This document shows, one piece after another, positions 42,636 through 52,546 of a stretch of DNA of 64,000 nt. The notes under the pieces were generated by a model, which did not search any database, was not told the origin of the DNA, and worked only from the letters and a program-made list of their open reading frames with translations. Positions within the stretch are counted from its first letter, which is position 1, and each line of letters begins with the position of its first letter. This DNA is from an uncultured Bacillota bacterium (GTDB taxonomy: Bacteria > Bacillota_I > Bacilli_A > RFN20 > CAG-631), in assembly GCA_902491575.1 (NCBI GenBank), contig CABUID010000011.1:3449-67448 (forward strand), in the 5' to 3' direction. The position numbers were made by a program, and so were the translations under genes.

Positions 42636-43616
42636 TTAACCTTGATCACATGGGAAAATGAATATAGATTCATCACCAAATTGACTTTCAAAAGCGTCAT
42701 TACCTAATCCCTTTCTAATTCTTTCTTTATTATTGAATGATTCAAAAATAGTTTCATATCCCTTTTTAAAATTTAAATATTTGGCAACTTTCTCCCAGTT
42801 TAATACTTTATACATTTCATTATGTTCTACACGGAACCAATCAATTTTATGAAGAAGATCTTCATTATATTCCTTCATCGAAGTTTGAATATATATTTCT
42901 TTTTTATCTAAAAGACAAGCATCTAGCACACAATCTTTATATTTCTTTTTATAAAGCATTTCATAAACATGATGATTATCTTTTAAACTAAAATAACCTA
43001 CAATTTTTTCATTTACTTTAACAATATAAGGAACACAATTCCAAGAAATTACATGTTTATAAAAATTTTCTTGGTTTCTTAATACATGTTGAGGTTGTCG
43101 ATTATACATTTTTAAACATTCTAAAATGGCTAAATGATCATTTTCATTTAATCTCTCTACTTGATATGGACATGGTCTTAACTCTTTTTTCGTTCTGGCA
43201 GATAAACACACCACTAATTTTCTACCAGCATTTTCAAACCCATAATGACCATAACGATAACGATTTCCGCCTAAAAACAAAAGATCATACTTCTCTTTTT
43301 TAGCAACTTGAAGTATCTTCTTCATAAGCATCTTAAAATAACCCTTCAAACGAAAATCTGGATGTGTTGATACTGCTCCAACACAAGCAACATTTAATGT
43401 TCCATATTTGGATTTTAAAGTCATAGGATATAATCCAATGCTTGCTACCAACCGATTTTCTTCATAAACACCATAATGAATCATTTCTTCATTTTCTTTA
43501 TAATAAAATTTAGGTAAAATATGCTCAAATTGATCATCATCTTTCATTTGAAAAGAAACATTCATTAATTCCATTAATGTTTCAAATTCATTTTGTGTAA
43601 CTTTTTTAATTTTCAT
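42636..43616 (-). CDS. GNAT-family acetyltransferase, 326 aa
   Basis: From ATG 43616 (GAGGGAG seven bases upstream); overlaps the upstream gene by 11 bases. N-terminal GNAT domain about 1-150 with acetyl-CoA motif VACVGAVSTHPDFRLKGYFKMLMKK, where R/QxxGxG is RLKGYF. The remainder (about 165-326) looks like a second GNAT-like or SCP2-like half, common in Eis-type proteins of Bacillota. Substrate unknown. Encoded with the large membrane protein and probably translated together with it. Confidence 0.88.
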   Translation of the reverse strand: MKIKKVTQNEFETLMELMNVSFQMKDDDQFEHILPKFYYKENEEMIHYGVYEENRLVASIGLYPMTLKSKYGTLNVACVGAVSTHPDFRLKGYFKMLMKKILQVAKKEKYDLLFLGGNRYRYGHYGFENAGRKLVVCLSARTKKELRPCPYQVERLNENDHLAILECLKMYNRQPQHVLRNQENFYKHVISWNCVPYIVKVNEKIVGYFSLKDNHHVYEMLYKKKYKDCVLDACLLDKKEIYIQTSMKEYNEDLLHKIDWFRVEHNEMYKVLNWEKVAKYLNFKKGYETIFESFNNKERIRKGLGNDAFESQFGDESIFIFPCDQG

Positions 43617-45639
43617 TTTTTCTCCCTCTCTTTTTTTCAAAAAATAATGCATACACCAAAATAATAGATGTTCCCGCTAACGATATTGAAAACCAAATAA
43701 TAGAAATTTTTCGAATCGTCGTTTGGACATATTGAGTGGTTACTTCATAGTAACCTTTAGGTAAGCTAAAGGATACAAGACCATCTACATTTTCTCCTTT
43801 AACTTTTATTTTTAATCCTGTCTCTTTATCTATTGCAGTAATTTCATAACCTGGATAATAGATGAGTGGCATTTGAATAAGAGCATTTTCGGTTGAAATT
43901 GAAATATTCATTTCATATTGAGGCGAAAAGGCTTCCTTAACAGTAATAATTCCTTTACCATCTAAAATAACAGGATCATAATAATAATCCTCATATCTAT
44001 CAAAATTATAAGGTAATTTTGGTGCTATTTTATAATATAAAGAATTGCTATACTCTGATCGATAACTACTATCAAAAAATACTTGAGGACAATATTCTTT
44101 ATTAAAACCTAACGCGACGCCAGAATCAAGTAATGATTCATCTACTTCATCCACCCAATAATAATGATTTGTCTCATAATCCATTCTCTTTTCAATTAAA
44201 GGCATATTGGTGACCATTAAAAGTCCTACGAGTATGGATAAAGCAAAAGAGGCAATATTTTTTGCTTTAACATAATGACTAATAATTCCCACAAGGATGG
44301 CTACATATAATTGAACTAAAGCCCATAACCGCCAAGGAAATTGAATATTGAGCATGAAAGATGGAAGGATTTCCCATACCCATTCGGCTTCCATCATAAC
44401 GAATAAAACAATAATCATGGCCAGACTATACCAAAATAAAGAATTATAGTAAAATTTATCTTTTTCTTCTGACACTATTGTTTCAACTTTCGTTTGATAA
44501 AAAACATAAAGATAAAGTAAGAAGAATATAATTGTACCTAAATAGATTTCAATTCTTCTTGATATGAGTGAAACTAATCCAAATAAAACGATACAGGAAA
44601 TGAACGTATGAAAATACTTAAGTTTTTTTACTTCTGCTAAAGCAGTATCTAAAATAATAAAAATCACACACGAGATAAGATACATAAATATACCAATTAT
44701 TAAAGAAGATGTCGTCAATAAATTTCCATATCGACTCGTTAAATAAGGAATATTTAAAAAACCTGAATAATCAAATTCTTCACTCGTACGAGTAATGACA
44801 GTTTCCACATTCGTCCACATTCTTACGCGATCAGATAGATTATATAGTCCTGTTCCCATTAATTCAAATTGACTCATAAACGCTATGGAACCGATACCTG
44901 CAAGTAAAAATATCGCTACACCACAATATAAAATATATTTTTTATTCTTCAGTAGTTGAATAATGGAACGAACATTACAAATTAAATAAAGAATTCCTGC
45001 AAGATAAGCATAAAGTGCAGTGATATTATGTGATAAAAAGAGTAACGCTCCTCCTAATATGATTTCAAGAAAAGGTAAAGTAGTTATTTTATCCTTAAAA
45101 TGAACGATATCATATAATCCCATAAAAAATAAAGGCAAAAACATAATCGAATAAGCTTCAGCAAAAGCAAGACGACAAAATGCATCAAATAAACGATAAG
45201 GATATAAAACAAAACATGCCGCTGCTAGTAAAGAAGCTATTTTGTTTTCTTTTGTAAAATGCATAGCAAAACGATACATAAAAACACCAGAAAGAAAAAC
45301 CGTCGTTACAATCACTATTTTATAGGCACCAAAAATAGAAACATTGTATAATCGCATAAATAAAGATAACAAAGTAACTGTCAAATGAGGTAAAGGCGAA
45401 TAAAATAATCTGGTTCCTGTTCCTAGTCCCATGGCTACCATACCACTAATTGGAGATAATTCCTTTTTTTCTAACAAAGTTTCATATTGCTCAATTATAT
45501 TTGCAAAATGAAATCGATAATCATCTCCAGTATTGATTCCTTTATAAAAAACAAGATATGTTCCTAATAAAGAAAAAAGCAAAAGAAGAATATAAGGGAT
45601 TATTTTTTTCCCGATAGATATAATTTTTCCTTTTTCCAT
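43606..45639 (-). CDS. Multi-spanning membrane protein with PTPS-related (GT-C-like) domain
   Basis: 677 residues with about eleven to thirteen membrane helices in the first 490, then an extracellular beta-rich part (500-640) and a last helix (650-670). The first loop has NTGDDYRFHFANI and the second SGMVAMGLGTGTRLFYSPLPH, matching the 6-pyruvoyl-tetrahydropterin-synthase-related membrane family (PF10131), which shows GT-C-like topology (D, H in the first loop). Such proteins are thought to be glycosyltransferases acting at the cell surface. Ribosome site AGGAGG. The GNAT gene overlaps its 3' end. Confidence 0.82.
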   Translation of the reverse strand: MEKGKIISIGKKIIPYILLLLFSLLGTYLVFYKGINTGDDYRFHFANIIEQYETLLEKKELSPISGMVAMGLGTGTRLFYSPLPHLTVTLLSLFMRLYNVSIFGAYKIVIVTTVFLSGVFMYRFAMHFTKENKIASLLAAACFVLYPYRLFDAFCRLAFAEAYSIMFLPLFFMGLYDIVHFKDKITTLPFLEIILGGALLFLSHNITALYAYLAGILYLICNVRSIIQLLKNKKYILYCGVAIFLLAGIGSIAFMSQFELMGTGLYNLSDRVRMWTNVETVITRTSEEFDYSGFLNIPYLTSRYGNLLTTSSLIIGIFMYLISCVIFIILDTALAEVKKLKYFHTFISCIVLFGLVSLISRRIEIYLGTIIFFLLYLYVFYQTKVETIVSEEKDKFYYNSLFWYSLAMIIVLFVMMEAEWVWEILPSFMLNIQFPWRLWALVQLYVAILVGIISHYVKAKNIASFALSILVGLLMVTNMPLIEKRMDYETNHYYWVDEVDESLLDSGVALGFNKEYCPQVFFDSSYRSEYSNSLYYKIAPKLPYNFDRYEDYYYDPVILDGKGIITVKEAFSPQYEMNISISTENALIQMPLIYYPGYEITAIDKETGLKIKVKGENVDGLVSFSLPKGYYEVTTQYVQTTIRKISIIWFSISLAGTSIILVYALFFEKKRGRKNEN

Positions 45640-45668
45640 AAAAGACCTCCTAAAATATGGCTAATGCT

Positions 45669-45699
45669 AAAAAATCAAAACCTTCTACTAGTTTTGATT
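45669..45699 (-). terminator. Terminator of the ApbE/OppA unit
   Basis: 9-bp stem AATCAAAAC / GTTTTGATT, 9-base loop, T-run; right arm touches the stop codon of the lipoprotein gene. Confidence 0.8.
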
Positions 45700-47705
45700 T
45701 ACAAACCTATTAATTTTATTTTATCTCCTTCAGGAGTAAAAATTCTTAAATATGCTGACGGATCTTGGTAATCTGGAGTCCAAAATGTGTTCAGTAAAAT
45801 GTCATAACACCCACTATTATACGCATCAAAATAACTGAACTGATTTTTGCAGACAAGTAGGTTGATTTCTACCTGATGATCTAGTGAGTTTTCGATTGAT
45901 TCCTTTAAAGCATTAGCTTGGTTTTGATAATTCGCTTGACTCAAACACAAAACATCTAAGGTTATGGTATCTTGAAAATGTTCATTTAACTCTTCTTTTG
46001 CCAAAGATAAATAACGCTTAGCCAATTGAGGGTTATAAAAAGAATCGATATGTTCTTTTAGACTGAGCTCATTTCCAAGTTGGTTATAATAATATTCTAA
46101 AATCTCTCCGTAAAACGTATTTTTTAAAAAGGTTTTACCTTCAAAAGTAATCTCTTGTGGTAATCTTACAGTTAAAGAATTTCTTAGGTTGTATGTTGAT
46201 AAGTTACTTCCTTGTATGAATGAATTATAATGACTTCTATCAATCGAATGACAAATCGCCTTTCGAAAGTTCTTGTTTTGCATTGCATACCATGTGTTTT
46301 CAATTTCTTTTTCACTTTTTCCAGTCTTAATACTATTTGTTTCAAAACAATTTCGATTCACATTTAACAAAGCGAAATTGGTTGTATCACTCATTGGTGT
46401 TATTCTTAGTATTTCGTCAAATTCTGAACTTTGTTGAATAATTTGATGGATGATCGAGCCTTCTTCGAATTGAATTTCACTATATACATTATCTAAAGTA
46501 TTTTGTAATGTAAGTTTGTCTTGTAAATGATCCACAGAAAAAATGATAGATTTTAAAGCTATCTTTTCTTGACTTGAGTAATTTAGATTTTTATTTAAAA
46601 TAATTTGTTTTTCAGAAGTACTTACAGGATAAAATGCTCCTGTATAAAGCATGGTTGAAGGATCAAGGATGTCCCCAAAATTATCTTTATGCTCTTGATA
46701 AAATTGATTATTAAAAGGATAAAAATAAGAAGAAGTAAAATAAGCAAGAAACTCGGGTATTGCTTCAGTTAAAGTAAATTCAAAGGTGGTTTCGTCTTTG
46801 ACTTTTATGCCTACTAATTCAAAAGGAATATTTCCTTTAACATATTGTTCCGCATTATACAAAAACGGAATATTTTCACCATTATCGAGATAATATTTTA
46901 TTCCATCTACGAAGTCAACAGCTTTGATTTTACTATAAATCTCGCCATTATGAGTATAGTAATAAAGATTATCTTTAATTGTAATGGTATAAGTTAAACC
47001 ATCCTCTGAAAGATGATATTGATCAGCAATACAAGGAATCAAATTTCCTTGATTATCATATTCAAATAAAGTATCAAAACATTGTTTTAAGGCTATTTGA
47101 TTACCTTTACTCGAATAGATGTAAGGATTTAATGTTGTAAAATTGGTATCATAAACCAATGACAATTGATTGACTAATTCATGATTTTGTTGCTTTAAAA
47201 AATTAGATGAATCAAAAATGGTTTCCTTTTTAATACTTTCTAACCATAAATCATGAAGTATTTCTTCTTCTTCAATGGTTAAAAAATCTTTTGTCACGAG
47301 TAAATTTTTAAAATTGTATTGGTTATTATATAAAGTTATATTCGGAGTCGTATAGGGAACTAAACGTGATAAAGTATAACTTACATTTTCACTTGAAAAA
47401 GGCAAAAGAATGCCACTATCTAACAAACTTGCCTCGGCTTTAGCAAATTTTATATATCTTAACGAAGTGTCTTTTTCTTGGTGAGCGGTTTGATACAGTG
47501 AATAAAAATCGCCAAGTAAAGCTTCATAAATTAAATCTGTATTCTCCTTACCGTAATCGATTGGATTGGAAGAATGATTTTCTAAAGAATCTTCCGTTTG
47601 ACTTTCATGAAAGTCTTGGGAGAAAGAAGGGGTTATCAATTCATTACTACAACAAGAACACATGGCCACAAGAAAAACAATTAAGGTCACATATCTAATT
47701 TTCAT
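45699..47705 (-). CDS. OppA-like peptide-binding lipoprotein (SBP_bac_5), short C-terminus
   Basis: 668 residues. Lipoprotein signal MKIRYVTLIVFLVAMCSCC (C16 or C18), then 150 residues not in classical OppA, then the SBP_bac_5 fold: CFDTLFEYDNQGNLIPCIADQYHLSEDGLTYTITIKD, VDGIKYYLDN and YPFNNQFY. The final segment stops at DPSAYLRIFTPEG, whereas OppA proteins usually continue for another hundred residues, so the C-lobe end appears cut. No permease or ATPase is nearby, so it may not import peptides; it is encoded 20 bases after an ApbE and may serve the electron-transfer cluster. Family clear, role unclear. Confidence 0.85.
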   Translation of the reverse strand: MKIRYVTLIVFLVAMCSCCSNELITPSFSQDFHESQTEDSLENHSSNPIDYGKENTDLIYEALLGDFYSLYQTAHQEKDTSLRYIKFAKAEASLLDSGILLPFSSENVSYTLSRLVPYTTPNITLYNNQYNFKNLLVTKDFLTIEEEEILHDLWLESIKKETIFDSSNFLKQQNHELVNQLSLVYDTNFTTLNPYIYSSKGNQIALKQCFDTLFEYDNQGNLIPCIADQYHLSEDGLTYTITIKDNLYYYTHNGEIYSKIKAVDFVDGIKYYLDNGENIPFLYNAEQYVKGNIPFELVGIKVKDETTFEFTLTEAIPEFLAYFTSSYFYPFNNQFYQEHKDNFGDILDPSTMLYTGAFYPVSTSEKQIILNKNLNYSSQEKIALKSIIFSVDHLQDKLTLQNTLDNVYSEIQFEEGSIIHQIIQQSSEFDEILRITPMSDTTNFALLNVNRNCFETNSIKTGKSEKEIENTWYAMQNKNFRKAICHSIDRSHYNSFIQGSNLSTYNLRNSLTVRLPQEITFEGKTFLKNTFYGEILEYYYNQLGNELSLKEHIDSFYNPQLAKRYLSLAKEELNEHFQDTITLDVLCLSQANYQNQANALKESIENSLDHQVEINLLVCKNQFSYFDAYNSGCYDILLNTFWTPDYQDPSAYLRIFTPEGDKIKLIGL

Positions 47706-47725
47706 GATTTTCCCTCCTATCTTTT

Positions 47726-48928
47726 TTAGTAATTTTTAATTTTGTTAATTTCCTTTACATTTTCTGAATAATTTGATGTTACTAGTTGCTCAAAACTATT
47801 AGATACATCTATATTATATTCATTTAGATTGATTTGTCCAGTTTCGTTATAAACCGGTCTTGCTAGAACAAAAGAAATGTCACAGAAAAACTCTTTTTCA
47901 ACAATATCAATTAATTCTAATATTTCTTCTAGCGTTTGATAATTAAACATGGCCGTCGATAAAGCATCTAAAACGGCGAGTGAAGTATTCTTTGAAATTA
48001 AAGATACACTTCTTAAATAATTGTTGGAAACACCTGTAGTTGCATCGAGTATATGATGCATTAATTTAGTATTGCCATGCTCATCAAAATAAATGAAATT
48101 TTGTTGATAATCACCAGAAGTTGAGATAAAATAATCTCCTTTTAATTGAACGGTACACAAAAAATCATTGGAATTCTCTAAAGAGGGACCACGAAATGTT
48201 ATTCGCCAGTCTCCTTCTTTATTTGTAGGATTATTTCCTATCGTTGCCATTGTCGATGAACCCGCATCCAATAAAGAGGGGTAACGAAAAGCATCTAAAT
48301 AATCATACGCTTTTTGTAATATAAATCCTTTTGCAATTGCACCAAAAGATAAAATAATTTTCTCATTATGATACATTTTTAAAGTAACCGTTTTATTTTC
48401 TTCATTTAAAAAAACATAATTATCTATTTCCTCATAAGTAGGTATTGCCTGCAAAGCCTGTTGAATAAGTAAATCAGAAACTGGAAAATCTTTATAAACG
48501 TTCGTATTCCCTTCTTCTAAATAAGGAGCATATAAATCAATGATTGAACCCATCGCTATGTTAAATTTTCCTTTTGTAATTTTTGTTAATTGTACACCTA
48601 ATTTTATAAGTTCAAATAAATGATCGGAAATGGAAATAGCTTCATCTGTTCCACATGAATCATTGATTGTTTTTAAATTGTTGATTGAAGAATAATCATG
48701 GTAACGATCCACTTCTTTACTCAAACGAATAATGATTTCATCAAAACCATCTACTACTTCATCATATTGACTTTTATAATACATTTTTAATTGCGTCAAA
48801 GTATTCATTGGAAAAACGTATTCATCGTTTACAAATTCTCCAGGGACAACGTGAGTCAACCTTTCAACATTTTCACAACTCGTAAGAGTCATTATAAATA
48901 AAGTTAGCCAAATTCGTCTTTTTTTCAT
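47726..48928 (-). CDS. apbE: Lipoprotein FAD:protein FMN transferase (ApbE)
   Basis: 400 residues. Lipoprotein signal with C18 in LTSC. Binds FAD and attaches FMN to Thr/Ser of extracytoplasmic proteins. Marks: INDSCGTDEAISISDHL, TKGKFNIAMGS (usual TxGxFDxT), GAIAKGFIL (G-GIAKG-like), DAGSS (NxGGN in others), HHILDATTG (HHI-DPxTG) and ALSTAMF (catalytic D-T region, D in LAVLDALSTAMF). Sites are partly divergent but complete in order. Probably flavinylates the PplA-like lipoprotein upstream. One of two ApbE genes in the cluster. GAGGTG is the ribosome site. Confidence 0.88.
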   Translation of the reverse strand: MKKRRIWLTLFIMTLTSCENVERLTHVVPGEFVNDEYVFPMNTLTQLKMYYKSQYDEVVDGFDEIIIRLSKEVDRYHDYSSINNLKTINDSCGTDEAISISDHLFELIKLGVQLTKITKGKFNIAMGSIIDLYAPYLEEGNTNVYKDFPVSDLLIQQALQAIPTYEEIDNYVFLNEENKTVTLKMYHNEKIILSFGAIAKGFILQKAYDYLDAFRYPSLLDAGSSTMATIGNNPTNKEGDWRITFRGPSLENSNDFLCTVQLKGDYFISTSGDYQQNFIYFDEHGNTKLMHHILDATTGVSNNYLRSVSLISKNTSLAVLDALSTAMFNYQTLEEILELIDIVEKEFFCDISFVLARPVYNETGQINLNEYNIDVSNSFEQLVTSNYSENVKEINKIKNY

Positions 48929-48963
48929 TTACAAGCACCTCGAATGTATTTTATCATAAATAC

Positions 48964-48993
48964 AAAAAAGAGAAAATTAATTTTCTCTTTTTT
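48964..48993 (-). terminator. Terminator after the PplA-like gene
   Basis: Perfect 13-bp stem AAAAAAGAGAAAA / TTTTCTCTTTTTT with loop ttaa and T-run. Confidence 0.9.
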
Positions 48994-49015
48994 ATATTAT
49001 TCTTTGTATTAAAGA

Positions 49016-50074
49016 TTAAGCTTGAGGACCAACGTGTTCCATATCAGCATATGTAGCTGATTTAGCTAAACCACTAACATAAGATGAAACAGTAATAGTA
49101 GCACCAGCTAAATCGCCTTCATTTTTAACTAATGCTGCGATTTCAGTTGGAGTTTTTCCAACAACACCTTTTTCGATGATGTCAGCTTGTTCATACCATT
49201 CTAATGTACAAGTAGGGTTACCACCATTTTTTCCAGCCATTTTATAAGCATCGCCTAAAGTCTTTTTGGATTTTGTTGTTTTTGCTTCATCATAGTATTT
49301 AGAAGTTGTATCTAAAGTTAAAGCACCAGATTCAGCATCAATTGCAAAATCAACACAAATTGCATCGATAGAAGAAGCAACAACTTTTCCTCCAGAAACT
49401 AATGTTCCACAAACATCAACCGTTACTTCTTTACCAGATAATTTAGCATTCATACCAATACCTGTTGTGAAAGTAGATGGAACTTCTACTGCTGTAGTAT
49501 TTTTTAATGACCATGCACTTTCGATGGCATCAATAAATGCGCCAACAACGATTGTACAATTTGCAAGTGTACCTTCTTTTAAATAAGTTGATAAAGAACC
49601 TTCGTGGTCTTTTTCTTCAGTAAATGTTTTCATTTCTGCAATTGTTTTACCAACTGTCCAGTCAGCAAATGCTTCGATTTGAACATCCACTTCAGCAACT
49701 GCTCCACCAAAAGTTACCATGTTATAATCTTTACCTAATTCTAATTTTGTAGTTACATAACCATCTTTAACATTTGTATTTGTTAAAGTTAAAGCATCTT
49801 TTGCATCGTTTGCTGCAAATTTAACTTGAACAACATCGATACGAGTGTCAACAACTTTTCCTGCATTGTCAAATGCAACCATAGCTGCTGTTAAATCTAA
49901 TTGACTTGATCCATTAAATGAAGCTTGATAGCCAACACCAACATTAACATTTTTTGTTGCAGAACCATTATTAGAATTGTCAACACTATCAGAGTTTTTG
50001 TTATTACCACATGAAGCTAAAGTTAGTCCACATGCTACGCAAGCACTCATAACGAATAATTTTCTAAATTTCAT
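49016..50074 (-). CDS. PplA-like flavoprotein lipoprotein
   Basis: 352 residues. Lipoprotein signal with C22 in LASCG. Two tandem repeats of about 150 residues each: AAMVAFDNAGKVVDTRIDVVQV and GTLVSGGKVVASSIDAICV are equivalent, each followed by TKLELGKDYNM or KKTLGDAYKM and a WxxG/YEQADIIEKGVVGKT-type region. This is the layout of Listeria PplA, the lipoprotein whose threonines receive FMN and that shuttles electrons outwards. Candidate flavin site: LAGATITVSS in repeat 2; in repeat 1 the matching LANCTIVVGA is changed, so it may be unmodified. Promoter at 50108-50136 and a strong terminator make it a separate, probably highly expressed unit. Confidence 0.8.
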   Translation of the reverse strand: MKFRKLFVMSACVACGLTLASCGNNKNSDSVDNSNNGSATKNVNVGVGYQASFNGSSQLDLTAAMVAFDNAGKVVDTRIDVVQVKFAANDAKDALTLTNTNVKDGYVTTKLELGKDYNMVTFGGAVAEVDVQIEAFADWTVGKTIAEMKTFTEEKDHEGSLSTYLKEGTLANCTIVVGAFIDAIESAWSLKNTTAVEVPSTFTTGIGMNAKLSGKEVTVDVCGTLVSGGKVVASSIDAICVDFAIDAESGALTLDTTSKYYDEAKTTKSKKTLGDAYKMAGKNGGNPTCTLEWYEQADIIEKGVVGKTPTEIAALVKNEGDLAGATITVSSYVSGLAKSATYADMEHVGPQA

Positions 50075-50107
50075 TAAAATTTCCTCCTTAAAATCTAGAC
50101 TGCAATT

Positions 50108-50136
50108 ATTATACGCATTTTTTATTAAACTTTCAA
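50108..50136 (-). promoter_or_regulatory. Sigma-A promoter of the PplA-like gene
   Basis: TTGAAA (50136-50131), 17-base spacer, TATAAT (50113-50108). AAGGAGG is the ribosome site. Near-consensus, suggesting strong expression. Confidence 0.8.
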
Positions 50137-50261
50137 GTCTTTATCATCGTAAATTGTGCAAAAAAATATAAATATTTATATTTTCCTCATACAATTTTTC
50201 ACAAAAACAGTTTTTATTTTTTTACGTACCTTTCTTAGTATAACCTATTCTTTATTTTTAA

Positions 50262-50783
50262 TTACACTTTGATTCGATAAATTCGATTCAGTAAAGATAA
50301 TATTTGAGAAGTAATCAGTGCAACCAAAAAACCACTGATTGCTCCTGTTATTAATAATATAGGTAGATAATTAATCATAGAAGGTAATTGATATAATAAA
50401 ATGACCATTATAATTTGTCCAACTTGATGAAATAAAGCACTGATAATCGATAAACCATAAATGGAAGCCTTATGAAACAAATAAACGATAAGCGTTATGA
50501 ATGTTGATAAAGCCCACCCCGTTAACGATAAAATAAAAGAAGGACTACCAAGGCCGGTTCGTAATAAACCTACAATAAATACTCTTAAAATACCTAAAGA
50601 AATGTATTCTTTAGGAGAATAAAAATATAAGACAATCAGTCCCATTGTGTTCGCAAGTCCTAACCGTATTCCTGGCACGGCTATCGGTAAAGGTATCATC
50701 GATTCAACAATATTTAATACAATTCCTAAAGCCAGGAAAATAGCTAACCGAACAATCTTTTGCGTTAAACTTTCTTTTTTCAT
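50262..50783 (-). CDS. Gx-type membrane protein (heptaprenyl-diphosphate synthase component I family)
   Basis: 173 residues, about five membrane helices. LGIVLNIVESMIPLPIAVPGIRLGLANTMGLIVLYF is the PF07456 signature. Such proteins occur next to NusG-II domain proteins, ApbE and Rnf or EET genes, and are proposed to supply a quinone precursor or flavin. It follows the NusG-II gene by 4 bases. Exact transported or bound compound is unknown. Confidence 0.88.
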   Translation of the reverse strand: MKKESLTQKIVRLAIFLALGIVLNIVESMIPLPIAVPGIRLGLANTMGLIVLYFYSPKEYISLGILRVFIVGLLRTGLGSPSFILSLTGWALSTFITLIVYLFHKASIYGLSIISALFHQVGQIIMVILLYQLPSMINYLPILLITGAISGFLVALITSQILSLLNRIYRIKV

Positions 50784-50787
50784 AATA

Positions 50788-51216
50788 TTAACCTAAAATT
50801 GTATCTTGATCAATAGAAGAAGAATCTATCACGACATAGATTCCATTGGGAATACAAACAATTGGATAACCAACATTTTTTATCCATCCTTGTTTTTCAC
50901 AATAATGATTTGGACAAGTCACTTCATGAATACAAATTCCTTTATCTTTATTGACAAGAATAATGACATCCCCTAATAAATCAGGATAATCTTCTTTTTT
51001 TAAAATGATTTGTAATTCACCCTCTACATTATCAAAATTAATTTCCTTTTCTTTTAAAAAACGACCTTGATAATTAATTTGAATCGTCGTTTTTCGGTTT
51101 AAATCTTGAGCATAAATTACATTGGTAACAATCATAGAACCCACAATAGAAAGAAGAGCAAACACTAAAATAAAAATATCAAAAACTTTAAATTTAATGG
51201 AAAAATTATTCTTCAT
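50788..51216 (-). CDS. NusG-domain-II membrane protein
   Basis: 142 residues from ATG 51216 (AGGAG nine to ten bases upstream), overlapping the ApbE gene end by 11 bases. One membrane helix (about 13-34) and an exported beta domain; the segment CIHEVTCPNHYCEKQGWIKN followed by PIVCIPNGIYVVI is the NusG_II (PF07009) signature with four cysteines. Members travel with Gx proteins and ApbE in flavin electron transfer loci. Role not established; it may handle redox or hold a cofactor outside. Confidence 0.88.
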   Translation of the reverse strand: MKNNFSIKFKVFDIFILVFALLSIVGSMIVTNVIYAQDLNRKTTIQINYQGRFLKEKEINFDNVEGELQIILKKEDYPDLLGDVIILVNKDKGICIHEVTCPNHYCEKQGWIKNVGYPIVCIPNGIYVVIDSSSIDQDTILG

Positions 51217-52546
51217 AAATACACTCAACTCCTGTATGCGTTTGCAAAGTATTTTCCATTGAAGAAGTAGCATGTAAAATCATTTTTCCGTTATCATTTA
51301 CTAAATAAAATATTTCTAAATCATCATCCGGAAAATGTTGAAGAATTTTATTTCTTAAAAGCAGTCCATCTTGAATATTTAAATTCATAAATGCCGTCGT
51401 AAAAACATCTAACATTGCATTGGAAAATGTATGAGAAGCTATTGAAACAGAAGAAAAATAATTCGATGGTTCTCCCGTATATGGATTCATAATATGATGT
51501 CTATAAATTGGATTTCCTTCATCGTCAGCAAAAGAATAACTTTTACCAATCGTATAATTACCAGAAGTTGAAAAACTAAATTCTTCAGCAAATTTCATGG
51601 AAAAAGCAATTTCTTTTTCAATTTGATAGATACTTAATGGATTGATAACACTGATTTTATGACCTTTTTCTTTTTGACTATAAATAGGTTTTGCCAAAGT
51701 CGTAATCGATGAACCACCACTCGAAAGATAACCATTTTCATAACCCAAATCTTTTAACTTTTCTTTTACTATATCCGTGGCTAAACCTTTAGCAATCCCA
51801 CCAACACTAATTATCGGTCTCAATTCAATTCTTTTAACAACCACTTGGTTTCCATTTAAAATTTCGATATAATCATTTTCTTTTTCGTCTAAACTATCCA
51901 CCTTGTTAAATGTCACTTCTTTTGTTAAATCATTAAAACTTAATAATTGCTGAACTTCATCTTGTGTATGCGGAACCACTTGAACGAGTTGACGTAAGTT
52001 TTCCTTTTGATGTTCATTTTTATAAGGGTCAAGATCTTCAAAAACTAAAGTTCCAAAATTCGAAACATCTGTTAAAATATACTCCCAAAAATCTGAAAGT
52101 CCTCCAGTGAAGATATTGAACATTCCATTCGTAAGTTCAAACGCTTGACAACCTATTTTTAATAATTCATATAATTCATCTGAACATTTTATAGGTTGAT
52201 TTGTCCCATAAGAATCATTAATTGTTTTAATATTCGTGATAATATTTTCTTTTTTATCATCGTCTTGATAATAAGAATAATGTCGGTCAAATTGCTTATG
52301 TAATTGAATCACTTCATCACGAAAGCATTGACTAATTAATTGAAAACTTTCCTCTACATTTTTTTCATCATCGAAAAAAAAGTAATACATATTCATATAC
52401 GTATTAAAAGGAGATACTGAATTATTTGAAGTCGTAAGAATACTTCTTTCAGCAACTTGCATATTTTTCCATTGCCCAGAAATGTCATTACACGATCCAA
52501 GTACAAAAGCTAAAATCATCAAGAATAGCCCTTTCTTCCTTTTCAT
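51206..52546 (-). CDS. apbE: Lipoprotein FAD:protein FMN transferase (second ApbE)
   Basis: 446 residues. Lipoprotein signal with C19 in LGSC. Motifs: INDSYGTNQPI, LTNGMFNIFTGGLSDFW, SVGGIAKGLATD (conserved G-GIAKG), LSSGGSS (NxGG-like), TSGNYTIG, RHHIMNPYTGEPS (HHI-xPxTG) and MLDVFTTAFM (catalytic Asp region). Better conserved than the first ApbE. Probably adds FMN to RnfG/RnfD; placed after rnfB on the same strand with a terminator between (52678-52714). Overlaps the NusG-II gene by 11 bases. Confidence 0.9.
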   Translation of the reverse strand: MKRKKGLFLMILAFVLGSCNDISGQWKNMQVAERSILTTSNNSVSPFNTYMNMYYFFFDDEKNVEESFQLISQCFRDEVIQLHKQFDRHYSYYQDDDKKENIITNIKTINDSYGTNQPIKCSDELYELLKIGCQAFELTNGMFNIFTGGLSDFWEYILTDVSNFGTLVFEDLDPYKNEHQKENLRQLVQVVPHTQDEVQQLLSFNDLTKEVTFNKVDSLDEKENDYIEILNGNQVVVKRIELRPIISVGGIAKGLATDIVKEKLKDLGYENGYLSSGGSSITTLAKPIYSQKEKGHKISVINPLSIYQIEKEIAFSMKFAEEFSFSTSGNYTIGKSYSFADDEGNPIYRHHIMNPYTGEPSNYFSSVSIASHTFSNAMLDVFTTAFMNLNIQDGLLLRNKILQHFPDDDLEIFYLVNDNGKMILHATSSMENTLQTHTGVECIYEE

